This document shows positions 1 to 7,794 of a stretch of 36,065 nt of DNA, piece by piece; position 1 is the first letter of the stretch, and each line of letters begins with the position of its first letter. Both the position numbers and the translations under genes were made by a program. Below the pieces are notes generated by a model, which was not told where the DNA came from, did no database searches, and saw only the letters and a program-made list of their open reading frames with translations. Origin of the DNA: Hydrogenobacter sp. (GTDB lineage Bacteria; Aquificota; Aquificia; Aquificales; Aquificaceae); the NCBI GenBank assembly GCA_028276405.1, contig JAPYWJ010000011.1, positions 1 to 36,065 on the forward strand, given 5' to 3'.

Positions 1-21
1 CTGGACCATTTTCCCCTTCAT
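1..21 (-). CDS. atpD: ATP synthase F1 subunit beta, 5' end only
   Basis: Only seven codons are visible (MKGKMVQ), running off the left edge. This matches the usual beta-subunit opening of the type 'GKIVQVIGPVVDV', and the gene directly follows atpG, as in most atp operons. A strong Shine-Dalgarno (AGGAGGAG) lies between the atpG stop and this ATG. The call rests mainly on position and this short start, so it is an inference. Confidence 0.7.
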
Positions 22-32
22 GGTTCTCCTCC

Positions 33-902
33 TTACTTCATAGCTTCTACTGCGTTGACTATGTCAATAAGTTCGGAAGTTATAGCTTCCTGCCTTGCTT
101 TGTTGAAAATGAGCGTCCAATTCCTTATAAGCTCGTCTGCGTTTCTTGTTGCATTATCCATAGCTACCATCCTTGCAAAGTGTTCAGCGGCATTAGATTC
201 TACCATAGCTCTGTATATCTGGTAGTTCAAATAAAGGTCCACAAGTTTACTAATAAACTCCTCCCTTTCCACTTCAAACTCATAAATCCCGTAATCTTCC
301 CCTTTGCCCTCTGGCTTTTCAAAGGGTAAAAAAGTGCGCACTACGGGTTTGTAGTTCACCCTGGTAATCATCTCGTTGTTTATAAGGTAAACCGCATCAG
401 TTTCTTTGTTTGCGTATCTTTCTCTGAGCATCTGCCCTACTTCTTTGACTACAGAGAAGTTTATCTCTTTTCTAAACACCTCTTCGTAACCCTTTATTAT
501 GGGATAGTCTCTTTTAGAAAAGTACTGATAGCCTTTCCTTCCGATAAGCACAAGATGGACACTCACACCAGAAGAGCTCTTTTCATTCATAAGTTCTTCA
601 GTTTTCTTTATAAGGTTTGAGTTGAAAGCTCCGGCAAGACCTCTATCTGCGCTAATAAGAACTATGTCTGCTTTTCTTTCCTGCCTTCTTTCAAGAAGAG
701 GATGCGTTTGGGGGTCTATGTGAGCAGATAGATCTCTTATGACATCGTATAATCTTTCTGAGTAAGGTCTTGAAGCGTAAAGAAGTTCTTGTGCCTTTCT
801 GAGCTTTGCTGCAGACACAACCTTCATAGCATTAGTGATCCTTCTCGTGTTCTTTATACCCTGTATCTTTCTTCTTATGTCTCTTGGTGATAACTTGGGC
901 AT
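33..902 (-). CDS. atpG: ATP synthase F1 subunit gamma
   Basis: This is the central rotor shaft of the F1 sector, coupling proton flow through Fo to catalysis in the alpha/beta hexamer at the inner face of the membrane. The 289-aa product has the normal family length. It starts with the typical gamma N-terminal helix (IRRKIQGIKNTRRITNAMK) and ends with the paired C-terminal helix (conserved 'NATRNADELI' and 'RQEAITSELIDIVNAVEA'). It is followed after a few bases by atpD. A TATAAT hexamer (910-915) ends 7 nt before the ATG and no Shine-Dalgarno is seen, so the gene appears to head a leaderless transcript. It is divergent from lysS across 40 bp. No alpha-subunit gene precedes it here, unlike the common atpAGDC order. 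Confidence 0.97.
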   Translation of the reverse strand: MPKLSPRDIRRKIQGIKNTRRITNAMKVVSAAKLRKAQELLYASRPYSERLYDVIRDLSAHIDPQTHPLLERRQERKADIVLISADRGLAGAFNSNLIKKTEELMNEKSSSGVSVHLVLIGRKGYQYFSKRDYPIIKGYEEVFRKEINFSVVKEVGQMLRERYANKETDAVYLINNEMITRVNYKPVVRTFLPFEKPEGKGEDYGIYEFEVEREEFISKLVDLYLNYQIYRAMVESNAAEHFARMVAMDNATRNADELIRNWTLIFNKARQEAITSELIDIVNAVEAMK

Positions 903-942
903 GTGAAAGATTATAGCACAACTTTTGGTATAATGCTAAAGA
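903..942. promoter_or_regulatory. Divergent atpG/lysS promoters, both predicted leaderless
   Basis: The 40-bp gap holds TATAAT on the plus strand at 929-934, 8 nt before the lysS ATG. It also holds TATAAT on the minus strand at 910-915, 7 nt before the atpG ATG. Initiation at the usual distance from a -10 element would fall at or within a few bases of each start codon. The -35 region of each promoter must overlap the other promoter. Confidence 0.75.
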
Positions 943-2637
943 ATGGAACAAGAAAGGCTCAAAAAACTTGAAAAAATAAAAGAACCTTACCCACACAAGT
1001 TTGAAGTCAGCCACTTTATAGGTGCAATAAGAGAAATGTTTGAAAAGGACCCCACGGGAGAAGAGGTAAGCGTAAGGGGAGTTGTCAAGAGAGTATCCAA
1101 GATAGACAATGGTTTTTTAGTAAGACTCAGTGATGAAGAAGGAGTGGAGATACTTGCCATAACACAACACAGCCTAAAACAGGGTGAGGTTTATAATCTC
1201 AAAGGAAAACTCATAAGGCACGAAGGAAAACTCACTCTGCAATCTGCTGAACCTTCGGAAAGTCATACCACCACGATAAAAGGCATAAAGAGCGTTTATG
1301 ACTTTGATCCCAATTTCTATCAGGTCTCTGTTGCAGGAAGGCTTGTCTCCCTCAGAAGTATGGGCAAAGCTATATTTGGGCATCTTCAGGATGCAACGGG
1401 CAGGATACAGATATACATAAAAAAGGACATAGTAGGAGATGATAAATTTCAAGCTTTTGATACTCTTTTTGATGTAGGGGACATAATAGGAGTAGAAGGC
1501 AAGCTGTTTAGAACGAGTACGGGAGAGCTAACTGTTGAAGTTAATGACTTTAAGATGCTAGCAAAGAGCCTCAGACCCCTTCCGGAAAAGTGGCACGGAC
1601 TTAGAGATGTAGAATTGAGATACAGGCAGAGGTATCTGGACCTTATATCCAACGAAAAGGCACGCAAGATTACCTTGCTCAGAAGCAGACTTCTCTCAGA
1701 AATAAGGAGGTTTCTTGACGAAAGGGGATTTTTAGAAGTGGAAACACCCATCTTACAACCCATAGCTTCTGGTGCTAATGCCAAACCCTTCATCACTTAC
1801 CACAATTACCTTGAGCAGAACCTTTATCTGAGGATAGCACCCGAGCTTTACCTAAAGAGGCTAATAGTGGGCGGGTTCAATAGGGTGTACGAACTTGGTA
1901 AAAACTTTAGAAATGAAGGTGTGGACACAACACACAATCCAGAATTTACCATGTTAGAATTTTACTGCGCTTATTGGGACTACAGAGACCTCATCAAGTT
2001 CACGGAAGAGCTTTTCTCTCACCTTCTTACAAAGCTTTTAGGAACTTTCCAAATAAGTTATCAGGGTGTTACTCTTGACTTCACCCCACCTTACAGAGTG
2101 GTTAAATACTTTGACCTCCTTAAGGAGAAAACGGGAAAGGAGAAAGACTTTTTCCTCAGGGACATTGATGGACTTAGAAAGCTTGCTGTAGAAATAGGCG
2201 TGCCAAAAGCGGAAACATTGACTCACGCAAAACTCCTTGACAAGGTGTTTGACCTTCTTGTAGAAGATGAGCTTACAGGTCCTGTTTTTGTTATAGACTT
2301 TCCTAAAATACTTTCTCCTTTGGCAAAGACTCATAGAGAAGATGCAGACCTTGTAGAAAGGTTTGAGCTTTTCGTAGCAGGCAAGGAGATAGCTAACGCT
2401 TACACGGAGCTCAACGATCCAATAGAGCAGAGAAATAGGTTCTTAGAACAGTTAAAAGAGAAAGAGATGGGGGATGAAGAAGCCATGCAGATGGATGAAG
2501 ACTTTATCACCGCCTTGGAACACGGCATGCCTCCTACCGCAGGAGAAGGTGTAGGCATAGACAGATTGGTTATGCTATTAGCAGATGTGGACTCTATAAG
2601 GGAAGTTATCCTTTTCCCTGCCCTAAGACAGCGATAA
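943..2637 (+). CDS. lysS: Lysyl-tRNA synthetase, class II, with an extra N-terminal OB-like segment
   Basis: This enzyme charges tRNA-Lys with lysine. The class II catalytic core is clear: motif 2 around 'FRNEGVDTTHNPEFTMLE' and motif 3 'GEGVGIDRLVML' near the C-terminus, with the typical end 'REVILFP.LR'. The canonical anticodon-binding OB fold begins around residue 128 ('SLRSMGKAIFGHLQD..GRIQIY'). Before it, residues about 40-115 look like a second OB-type beta domain ('VSVRGVVKRVSKIDNGFLVRLSDE'). This makes the protein 564 aa against roughly 500 for typical bacterial LysS. Transcription probably starts at or next to the ATG (TATAAT at 929-934). The 3' end overlaps convergent ridA by 32 bp. 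Confidence 0.96.
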   Translation: MEQERLKKLEKIKEPYPHKFEVSHFIGAIREMFEKDPTGEEVSVRGVVKRVSKIDNGFLVRLSDEEGVEILAITQHSLKQGEVYNLKGKLIRHEGKLTLQSAEPSESHTTTIKGIKSVYDFDPNFYQVSVAGRLVSLRSMGKAIFGHLQDATGRIQIYIKKDIVGDDKFQAFDTLFDVGDIIGVEGKLFRTSTGELTVEVNDFKMLAKSLRPLPEKWHGLRDVELRYRQRYLDLISNEKARKITLLRSRLLSEIRRFLDERGFLEVETPILQPIASGANAKPFITYHNYLEQNLYLRIAPELYLKRLIVGGFNRVYELGKNFRNEGVDTTHNPEFTMLEFYCAYWDYRDLIKFTEELFSHLLTKLLGTFQISYQGVTLDFTPPYRVVKYFDLLKEKTGKEKDFFLRDIDGLRKLAVEIGVPKAETLTHAKLLDKVFDLLVEDELTGPVFVIDFPKILSPLAKTHREDADLVERFELFVAGKEIANAYTELNDPIEQRNRFLEQLKEKEMGDEEAMQMDEDFITALEHGMPPTAGEGVGIDRLVMLLADVDSIREVILFPALRQR

Positions 2638-2998
2638 TGTCCATCTCCACATACGCACCCATGGGAAGGCTGTTTACACCTACCGTGGTCCTTGCCGGTT
2701 TAACCTCAACATCTTTGAAAAACTCCTCATACAAAGCGTTCAGGAGTGAAAAAAGGGAGAGGTCTGTTATGTAAATGCTCACCTTTGCGATACTATGCCT
2801 GTCTGTACCTGCAGCTTTTAATACAGCGTCTATGTTGGCAAAAACCTGCCTTACCTGTTCTTCAAAAGTACTTTTAAGCTTGCCCGTTTTTGGGTCTATG
2901 CCTATCTGTCCCGATACAAACAGTAAATTACCGTGTATTACAGCCTGTGAGTAAGGACCTGCGGGTTGTGGTGCTTCCTGTGTGTGTATCTTTTTCAT
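2606..2998 (-). CDS. ridA: RidA family enamine/imine deaminase
   Basis: RidA proteins hydrolyse reactive 2-aminoacrylate and related enamines/imines produced by PLP enzymes, in the cytosol. The 130-aa length and the family signatures are present: 'PQPAGPYSQAV', 'LFVSGQIGIDP.TG' and the C-terminal 'PARTTVGVNSLPMGAYVEMDIIA', which includes the conserved Arg of the active-site cleft. The ATG overlaps the yebC stop as ATGA, so the two genes are translationally coupled. The stop lies 32 bp inside the 3' end of lysS on the other strand. Confidence 0.95.
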   Translation of the reverse strand: MKKIHTQEAPQPAGPYSQAVIHGNLLFVSGQIGIDPKTGKLKSTFEEQVRQVFANIDAVLKAAGTDRHSIAKVSIYITDLSLFSLLNALYEEFFKDVEVKPARTTVGVNSLPMGAYVEMDIIAVLGQGKG

Positions 2999-3744
2999 GC
3001 AGACTCTTTTAGAACTTCCTCTGGTATGTCAAAGTTAGATATAACCATTTGCACATCATCAAGGTCATCTAAGGCATCGAGCAATTTTATGAGCCTTTTG
3101 GCTGTTTCTGGGTCTGTTATCTGAACGGTGCTTAAGGGTTTGTAGTTTATGCTTGCGTTTTCTACATGTATGCCCCATTTGGACAAACTATCTTTGACTG
3201 TGTATAACATCTCAGGCTTTGTGTAAACTATGTAATAAGTGTCTCCCGTCTGAATGTCTTCGGCTCCTGCTTCTATAGCTTTTTCGTAAAGCTCATCCTC
3301 AGAGACACTTTCTTTGGGAATTTCCATGTACCCTACCCTTTCAAACATGTAGGATACACATCCTGAGGAACCTAAGTTCCCTCCGTATTTAGAAAAGGTG
3401 TGTCTTATCTCTGCAGTAGTCCTATTTCTGTTGTCAGTAGCAGCAAGCACCATTATGGCTACTCCTCCCGGACCGTATCCCTCGTAAAGGACCTCTTCGT
3501 AAGTTTCACCTCCGAGTTCTCCCGCACCCTTTTTTATAGCTCTATCTATTGTTTCCATAGGCATATTAACTTTCCTTGCGTTTTCTATAGCTGTTCTGAG
3601 CCTTGGATTAGATTCTGGGTTTGAACCTGCTTCTCTAACCGCAACAGTTATCTCTCTAATTAGTTTGCTAAAAAGCCTACCCCTTTGTGCATCAACCTTA
3701 GCCTTCTTATGCTTTATTTGAGCCCAATGACTGTGCCCTGCCAT
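2995..3744 (-). CDS. yebC: YebC/PmpR family protein
   Basis: This family covers DNA-binding regulators and a translation factor (TACO1-like) that relieves ribosome stalling; which role applies here cannot be told from sequence. The 249-aa product begins with the invariant 'MAGHSHWAQIKHKKAKVDAQRG' type start and carries the family core 'PRLRTAIENARKVNMP' and 'YEGYGPGGVAIMV'. An upstream in-frame ATG at 3774 would add ten untypical residues. I chose 3744 because homologues start there and because TATAAT at 3754-3759 lies 9 nt before it, which would make the mRNA leaderless and exclude the upstream codon. It leads the yebC-ridA operon. Confidence 0.95.
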   Translation of the reverse strand: MAGHSHWAQIKHKKAKVDAQRGRLFSKLIREITVAVREAGSNPESNPRLRTAIENARKVNMPMETIDRAIKKGAGELGGETYEEVLYEGYGPGGVAIMVLAATDNRNRTTAEIRHTFSKYGGNLGSSGCVSYMFERVGYMEIPKESVSEDELYEKAIEAGAEDIQTGDTYYIVYTKPEMLYTVKDSLSKWGIHVENASINYKPLSTVQITDPETAKRLIKLLDALDDLDDVQMVISNFDIPEEVLKESA

Positions 3745-3753
3745 AGTGTTTAT

Positions 3754-3759
3754 ATTATA
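3754..3759 (-). promoter_or_regulatory. yebC -10 element
   Basis: A TATAAT hexamer read on the minus strand lies 9 nt upstream of the chosen yebC ATG. No Shine-Dalgarno is visible in that gap. It supports the shorter start of yebC. Confidence 0.6.
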
Positions 3760-3805
3760 TCCCATTGTACACATAAGGTGAGAAATTCAGAAAAGCTCCT
3801 TGTAA

Positions 3806-3835
3806 ATTGCCTATAGCTTTTTATGAGAGGTAATT
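3806..3835. repeat. 30-bp direct repeat, left copy, bounding the R-M cassette
   Basis: This 30-bp sequence recurs without mismatch at 6102-6131 in the same orientation. It begins ATTGCCTATAGC and ends GAGAGGTAATT. The left copy encodes the last four residues and stop of the putative endonuclease on the minus strand. The two copies enclose the whole methyltransferase-endonuclease cassette. The bases next to the two copies differ (A versus T before, C versus T after), so the repeat is exactly 30 bp. It looks like a long target duplication or attachment-site duplication. Confidence 0.9.
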
Positions 3836-4960
3836 CTTACCCAATGCAGTTTTAAGCATATTATATGTTTTTTCTATGTCTTCTACATTTTGATATATCT
3901 TATTGATGGGTTTTAGATTTTTGCTCCATTGTGGATAATAATAAATTATATCCTGAATTATATCCTCTAAAAGATTGATTGAGAATAAAGCATATCTGGT
4001 TTCTTCAAGAGGACTGACAGTATATTCAGATGTGTAAGAGCCATCATTTTTATAAAATGATTTTATCAGTTTAGTTAATTCTTCAATTTTTGGTATCAGT
4101 TGTTTTGCTTCGTTCTTTTGTAATTCAATTTTAGAATATAAGAAATCTATACAATAGAGAATTTTGTAAATTTTTTCAAGAGATAGTTCATTGTTGATAT
4201 ACGTTAATATGTATATAAGCCACAGATTAGCATTTTCGGGAACCTTATTAATATTATCTAAAATAAAGCAAACTTTAAAAAAGCTATCCAAATCTTTTGG
4301 AATGATTTTAACTATTTCCTCTTTATCAATAACAGATTGAAGAAGCTTTGAAAGACTCTCCTTATTAATTTCAATAAGCTGATGTTGAAAATCTAAGATA
4401 TATTTTTTCATATCTACTTTTGCCAAAATATCTTTTAATCTATCGTCAGGTTTTATTATATTTTCAATATGCTCCTTTGGAACCCTGTATGCCATACTTC
4501 GCCAAGCAGGAACCATGTCAAGTTTACCATTATTAACTACCCATTCAGGGTCAAATATAGCATACATCAGTTTCGGTTTATGAACAAACAAAAAAAGCTT
4601 GTTCTTTATAGGCAGGCCATTCTTAATTACTTTAGATTTTTTAAAATCGCAAAATTTTAAGTCTTCTCTTTCTGTGTATTGAAGTTCAATTTCTAATTTT
4701 TCTTTACCTCCATCTATTTCTGCAGTAAAATCGGCATCCCCTGTGACTCCACCTTTTCTTAAAAACCACAGAAATTTGTCTCCTCCTGATTTATAGACTT
4801 TAACTTCCTTTCTAGGATAAAGTTCTTTGAGTTTATTTTCAAGCCATTCTAAAACTTCTAATTCAACAATCGCTTTTCGCTTCATATCTTTCCTATACTC
4901 TAAGTATGTTCGTGATCTTATATCGCTTGATTGGGCATAAGTTGTTTTCGGATCCCTCAT
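3821..4960 (-). CDS. Putative type II restriction endonuclease partner of the adjacent methyltransferase
   Basis: I do not recognise the family of this 379-aa protein. Its start overlaps the methyltransferase stop as ATGA, the arrangement expected of a restriction partner. The N-terminal third contains a possible PD-(D/E)xK-type core: the D75/D77 region 'GVTGDADFTAEI', followed after a short turn by a beta strand 'EKLEIELQY' (E90, E92, Q94). The canonical ExK lysine is not evident. The remaining two thirds are predicted mostly helical with low similarity to anything I know. The coding sequence is visibly AT-richer than flanking genes, and its last five codons, including the stop, lie inside the 30-bp repeat, both signs of acquisition. 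Function is inferred from context. Confidence 0.6.
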   Translation of the reverse strand: MRDPKTTYAQSSDIRSRTYLEYRKDMKRKAIVELEVLEWLENKLKELYPRKEVKVYKSGGDKFLWFLRKGGVTGDADFTAEIDGGKEKLEIELQYTEREDLKFCDFKKSKVIKNGLPIKNKLFLFVHKPKLMYAIFDPEWVVNNGKLDMVPAWRSMAYRVPKEHIENIIKPDDRLKDILAKVDMKKYILDFQHQLIEINKESLSKLLQSVIDKEEIVKIIPKDLDSFFKVCFILDNINKVPENANLWLIYILTYINNELSLEKIYKILYCIDFLYSKIELQKNEAKQLIPKIEELTKLIKSFYKNDGSYTSEYTVSPLEETRYALFSINLLEDIIQDIIYYYPQWSKNLKPINKIYQNVEDIEKTYNMLKTALGKNYLS

Positions 4961-6012
4961 GATTGAGAATACTTCGCCTGATGCGTTTTTAATTTTTTAA
5001 CTGCGATAAAAGCAATCTCTGGGTTTATTTCATAACCTATTGCATTCCTTTGTAAGTCTGCTGCCGCCAGAAGCGTAGTTCCAGAGCCTACGAATGGATC
5101 AAGAACAGTTTCCCCAATATAACTGAATGCTTTAATTAATCTATAAGGAAGCTCATACGGAAAAGGTGCTACATGATCCCTCTTATCTCCACTACCCTGT
5201 GGTTTCATCACCCAAACATCGCTGTTTTTAATAGACAACCAAAATTCTTTATCCAGTTTAGAATTCTCCTTCTGTTCCGTGGTTAGATGTGCATATTTCC
5301 TAAACCCTTTTTTTGCAGGTTTTTCGAACTCCAGAATATACTCGTGCATGTTGTTTATCAATATTCCACCTGGGTAAGGGTAAGTCCCGAAATGTGCTTT
5401 TACCCCATTAGTTTTATGCCATATTATATCTCTTTTAAATATAAAGCCTATTTTTTCAAATATATCTATCGTTCTGCCAACTAAATTAAGGCTTTTAAAA
5501 CTACCATCTTCTAATCTTATAGGCAGGTTCATTATATTTATAAATGCCTTACGACCAGGTTGCAAAACTCTATAGATCTCTTTCCACACTTCGCTTATTT
5601 TTTCAAACCATTCATCTATGTTGTGAATGTTTCCAAGATCACCTTCTATTGGTTCGGCTGAATACATCTTAGCATTGAAGTATGGCGGAGAAGTTATTAC
5701 TAGATGTATGCTTTCATCCGTAAGTTCGTCCATTTTCATTGAGCTTTTAACAATCACTTTTTGAATTGTTCCATTGACTTCAACGGTGTTTATTGCGTCG
5801 ATATTAATTTGCTTATTCTTATGTGAAACTGGGAACTTATCTTTTATCTCTTTCAACTTTTTTAGATCAAACCTCCTTTGACCACTTGGAGCAACCTGGA
5901 CTGGAATGATACCCTTTTTTGTTAGTTTATGAAGTGTTTTAACATCTATCCCTAAATATTTTGCGGCCTCAACGGCAGACAAGTAGGTTCTTTCTTCGTA
6001 ATACTTAGCCAT
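4957..6012 (-). CDS. Site-specific DNA methyltransferase (beta class, SPPY type) with N-terminal MerR-like HTH
   Basis: The 351-aa protein has the amino-MTase catalytic motif IV 'TSPPYFNAKMY' at residues 107-117. It is followed by the AdoMet-binding motif I 'DPFVGSGTTLL' at 305-315, an order that defines the beta class. SPPY favours N4-cytosine modification, but N6-adenine cannot be excluded. Residues about 8-60 form a MerR/excisionase-like winged helix ('LSAVEAAKYLGIDVKTLHKL', then 'SGQRRFD'), unusual for this class and possibly autoregulatory. TATAAT at 6021-6026 lies 8 nt before the ATG. The gene heads the cassette and is translationally coupled to the putative endonuclease. AT-rich composition and the flanking 30-bp repeats suggest transfer. 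Confidence 0.9.
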   Translation of the reverse strand: MAKYYEERTYLSAVEAAKYLGIDVKTLHKLTKKGIIPVQVAPSGQRRFDLKKLKEIKDKFPVSHKNKQINIDAINTVEVNGTIQKVIVKSSMKMDELTDESIHLVITSPPYFNAKMYSAEPIEGDLGNIHNIDEWFEKISEVWKEIYRVLQPGRKAFINIMNLPIRLEDGSFKSLNLVGRTIDIFEKIGFIFKRDIIWHKTNGVKAHFGTYPYPGGILINNMHEYILEFEKPAKKGFRKYAHLTTEQKENSKLDKEFWLSIKNSDVWVMKPQGSGDKRDHVAPFPYELPYRLIKAFSYIGETVLDPFVGSGTTLLAAADLQRNAIGYEINPEIAFIAVKKLKTHQAKYSQS

Positions 6013-6020
6013 AATATTGT

Positions 6021-6026
6021 ATTATA
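6021..6026 (-). promoter_or_regulatory. -10 element of the methyltransferase gene
   Basis: TATAAT on the minus strand ends 8 nt before the methyltransferase ATG, with no Shine-Dalgarno between. The transcript of the cassette is predicted to be leaderless. Confidence 0.6.
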
Positions 6027-6101
6027 CCTCAGGTGGGGAACTCAAAAAACCCAAGAATCTCTTGATAAAAAGCCTTGCTTGTCTACCTTTATGCTTATGC
6101 T

Positions 6102-6131
6102 ATTGCCTATAGCTTTTTATGAGAGGTAATT
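6102..6131. repeat. 30-bp direct repeat, right copy, bounding the R-M cassette
   Basis: This perfect copy of 3806-3835 ends exactly one base before the metK -10 hexamer (6132-6137). Collapsing the two repeats to one would join yebC and metK as a divergent pair about 105 bp apart. The duplication would therefore have kept the sequence upstream of the metK -10 unchanged when the cassette entered. Confidence 0.9.
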
Positions 6132-6137
6132 TATAAT
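6132..6137 (+). promoter_or_regulatory. metK -10 element
   Basis: TATAAT lies 8 nt before the metK ATG without a Shine-Dalgarno. It directly abuts the right copy of the 30-bp repeat, so any -35 element lies inside the repeat. Confidence 0.65.
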
Positions 6138-6145
6138 GTTTACAC

Positions 6146-7282
6146 ATGGGAAGACACATAAAGATGGCTGAATCACCAACAGAAGGGCACCCGGACAAGC
6201 TTGCGGACCTAATTGCGGACGCTCTCCTTGACGAATTTCTCAAAAAAGACCCATACAGCAGAGTGTCTTTAGAGATCCTTCTTATCTCTGGTATGACCTT
6301 TGTATCGGGGCATGTATCCACGGAAAGCTATGTGGACATTCCGGGTGTTGTGAGAAGCACTATAAAAGAAGTTGGATATAACAAACCTGAGTACGGCTTT
6401 GATGCAGATACATCTGCGGTGATAACTTCCATAGAAGAACAAAGTCCCGAGATAGTACTTGGTATATCCTCAGAAGGGGCAGGGGATACAGCTACGGTTA
6501 TAGGATACGCTTGTACAGAAACACCCAATTACATGCCTCTTCCCATAAGCTTGGCTCATGCTCTCTCTAAAAAGATATCTGATATGAGAAAGGCAGGAAA
6601 AGCACCCTTTCTCAGACCAGACGGTAAAGTTTTGCTCACCGTCGTGTATGAAGATGATAAGCCTCTGTTTTTAAAGAACCTTGTGGTGTTTGTCCAACAT
6701 GACCCAGATGTATCCTTAGAAAACCTCAGAGAATTTGTGCACGAAGAAGCCATTAAAAAAGTAGTACCACAGACATTGCTACAGGAAAACACGAAGATCA
6801 TGATCAATCCTTCAGGAAGGTTTGTGCTGGGAGGTCCTGCTGCTGATGCCGGTCAGACGGGTAGAAAGATAGTGTCTGATGCCTACGGAGATGTGGCGTA
6901 TTCTGGGGGAAGTGCTTTTTCAGGAAAGGATCCTACAAAAACAGACAGGTCCGCTTCTTACCTTGCAAGAATGATGGCAAAGCATGTAGTTGCCTGTGGT
7001 TTTGCAAAAAGGTGTATGATCCAGATGGCTTACGCTTTTGGAGTAAGTGAGGTCTTAGCTTTTGACTTAGAAACTTTTGGCACAGAAAAGGTAGACAAGG
7101 AAAAGATCAAGTCCGCACTGCTTGATGTGTTTCCAACAGGACCTAAAAGGATCATAGACTTCCTTGATCTGCGAAGACCCATATACAAAAAGACCGCTTG
7201 CTACGGACACTTTGGTAAAGAAGACCTATCCTGGGAGAAGCTTACAAAGGTAGAAGACCTCAAATCAAGGTTATCTTTATAA
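6146..7282 (+). CDS. metK: S-adenosylmethionine synthase
   Basis: MetK makes S-adenosylmethionine from methionine and ATP in the cytosol. The 378-aa length is normal. Signatures seen are the N-terminal 'ESPTEGHPDKLADLIADALLD', the hexapeptide-like 'GAGDTATVIGYA' (bacterial GAGDQG site, here slightly divergent) and the phosphate-binding loop 'GGPAADAGQTGRKI' followed by 'GGSAFSGKDPTKTDRSASY'. It is the first gene of an apparent operon with a DsrE-like protein, rpoZ and a lytic transglycosylase. AdoMet would also be the donor for the neighbouring methyltransferase, but this adjacency results from insertion rather than from an operon. Confidence 0.96.
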   Translation: MGRHIKMAESPTEGHPDKLADLIADALLDEFLKKDPYSRVSLEILLISGMTFVSGHVSTESYVDIPGVVRSTIKEVGYNKPEYGFDADTSAVITSIEEQSPEIVLGISSEGAGDTATVIGYACTETPNYMPLPISLAHALSKKISDMRKAGKAPFLRPDGKVLLTVVYEDDKPLFLKNLVVFVQHDPDVSLENLREFVHEEAIKKVVPQTLLQENTKIMINPSGRFVLGGPAADAGQTGRKIVSDAYGDVAYSGGSAFSGKDPTKTDRSASYLARMMAKHVVACGFAKRCMIQMAYAFGVSEVLAFDLETFGTEKVDKEKIKSALLDVFPTGPKRIIDFLDLRRPIYKKTACYGHFGKEDLSWEKLTKVEDLKSRLSL

Positions 7283-7284
7283 TA

Positions 7285-7794
7285 ATGATGGTGTGGCATT
7301 TCCTGTTTTTTCTGCTTATGGTGGGATGCTCTTTGGCTACCGAAGGTGGTAAGTTCATACAAACTCAGTATTCAAAGCCTTTTAAAGCGGTTGTAGAGTT
7401 TTACTTTGATCACCCCCAGAAGGTAGGACCTGCCCTAGGTTGGGTTTCTAACCTTGTGTATGTACTTACTAATCCACCCTACAATTATTCTCAGGAAGAT
7501 ATAGACATTGTAGTTATATCTCACGGTAGGGAGCTTCCTGTATTTGCCAAAGAAAACAGGAAAGATTACGAGAGCATAGTAGAAAGAATGGAAAGCCTCA
7601 GTATGTATGGAGTAAGGTTCATGGTTTGTTCTATGGCAGCTAAACAGTTTTACGGGTATTCGGAAAAGGACTTCTATCCCTTTGTAAGCTTAGTACCTTC
7701 TGCTCTTACTGAAATAGTTCATTGGCAACACATGGGTTATGGACTTTTAATACCGCAGGTTATAGAAATTAAACAAGGAGGTGTTTCACCATGA
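7285..7794 (+). CDS. DsrE/DsrF-like family protein with N-terminal signal sequence
   Basis: The 169-aa protein begins with a hydrophobic stretch ('WHFLFFLLMVGC'), either a signal peptide or a lipoprotein signal (Cys preceded by MVG, an imperfect lipobox). The rest resembles single-domain DsrE-like proteins: 'DIDIVVISHGRELPVFAK' and a later 'VRFMVCSMAAKQF' with one conserved-position Cys. Family members in sulfur metabolism bind or carry sulfur on such a Cys, but exported versions have no firm function. It starts 2 bp after metK (start chosen at the first ATG; a second ATG follows immediately), and its stop overlaps rpoZ as ATGA. The specific role is unknown. Confidence 0.75.
   Translation: MMVWHFLFFLLMVGCSLATEGGKFIQTQYSKPFKAVVEFYFDHPQKVGPALGWVSNLVYVLTNPPYNYSQEDIDIVVISHGRELPVFAKENRKDYESIVERMESLSMYGVRFMVCSMAAKQFYGYSEKDFYPFVSLVPSALTEIVHWQHMGYGLLIPQVIEIKQGGVSP

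Noticed and set aside
3806-6131. The 30-bp repeats as a minimal CRISPR array
   Set aside because: Only two copies exist, 2.3 kb apart, with genes between them and no spacer-like spacing or cas genes.
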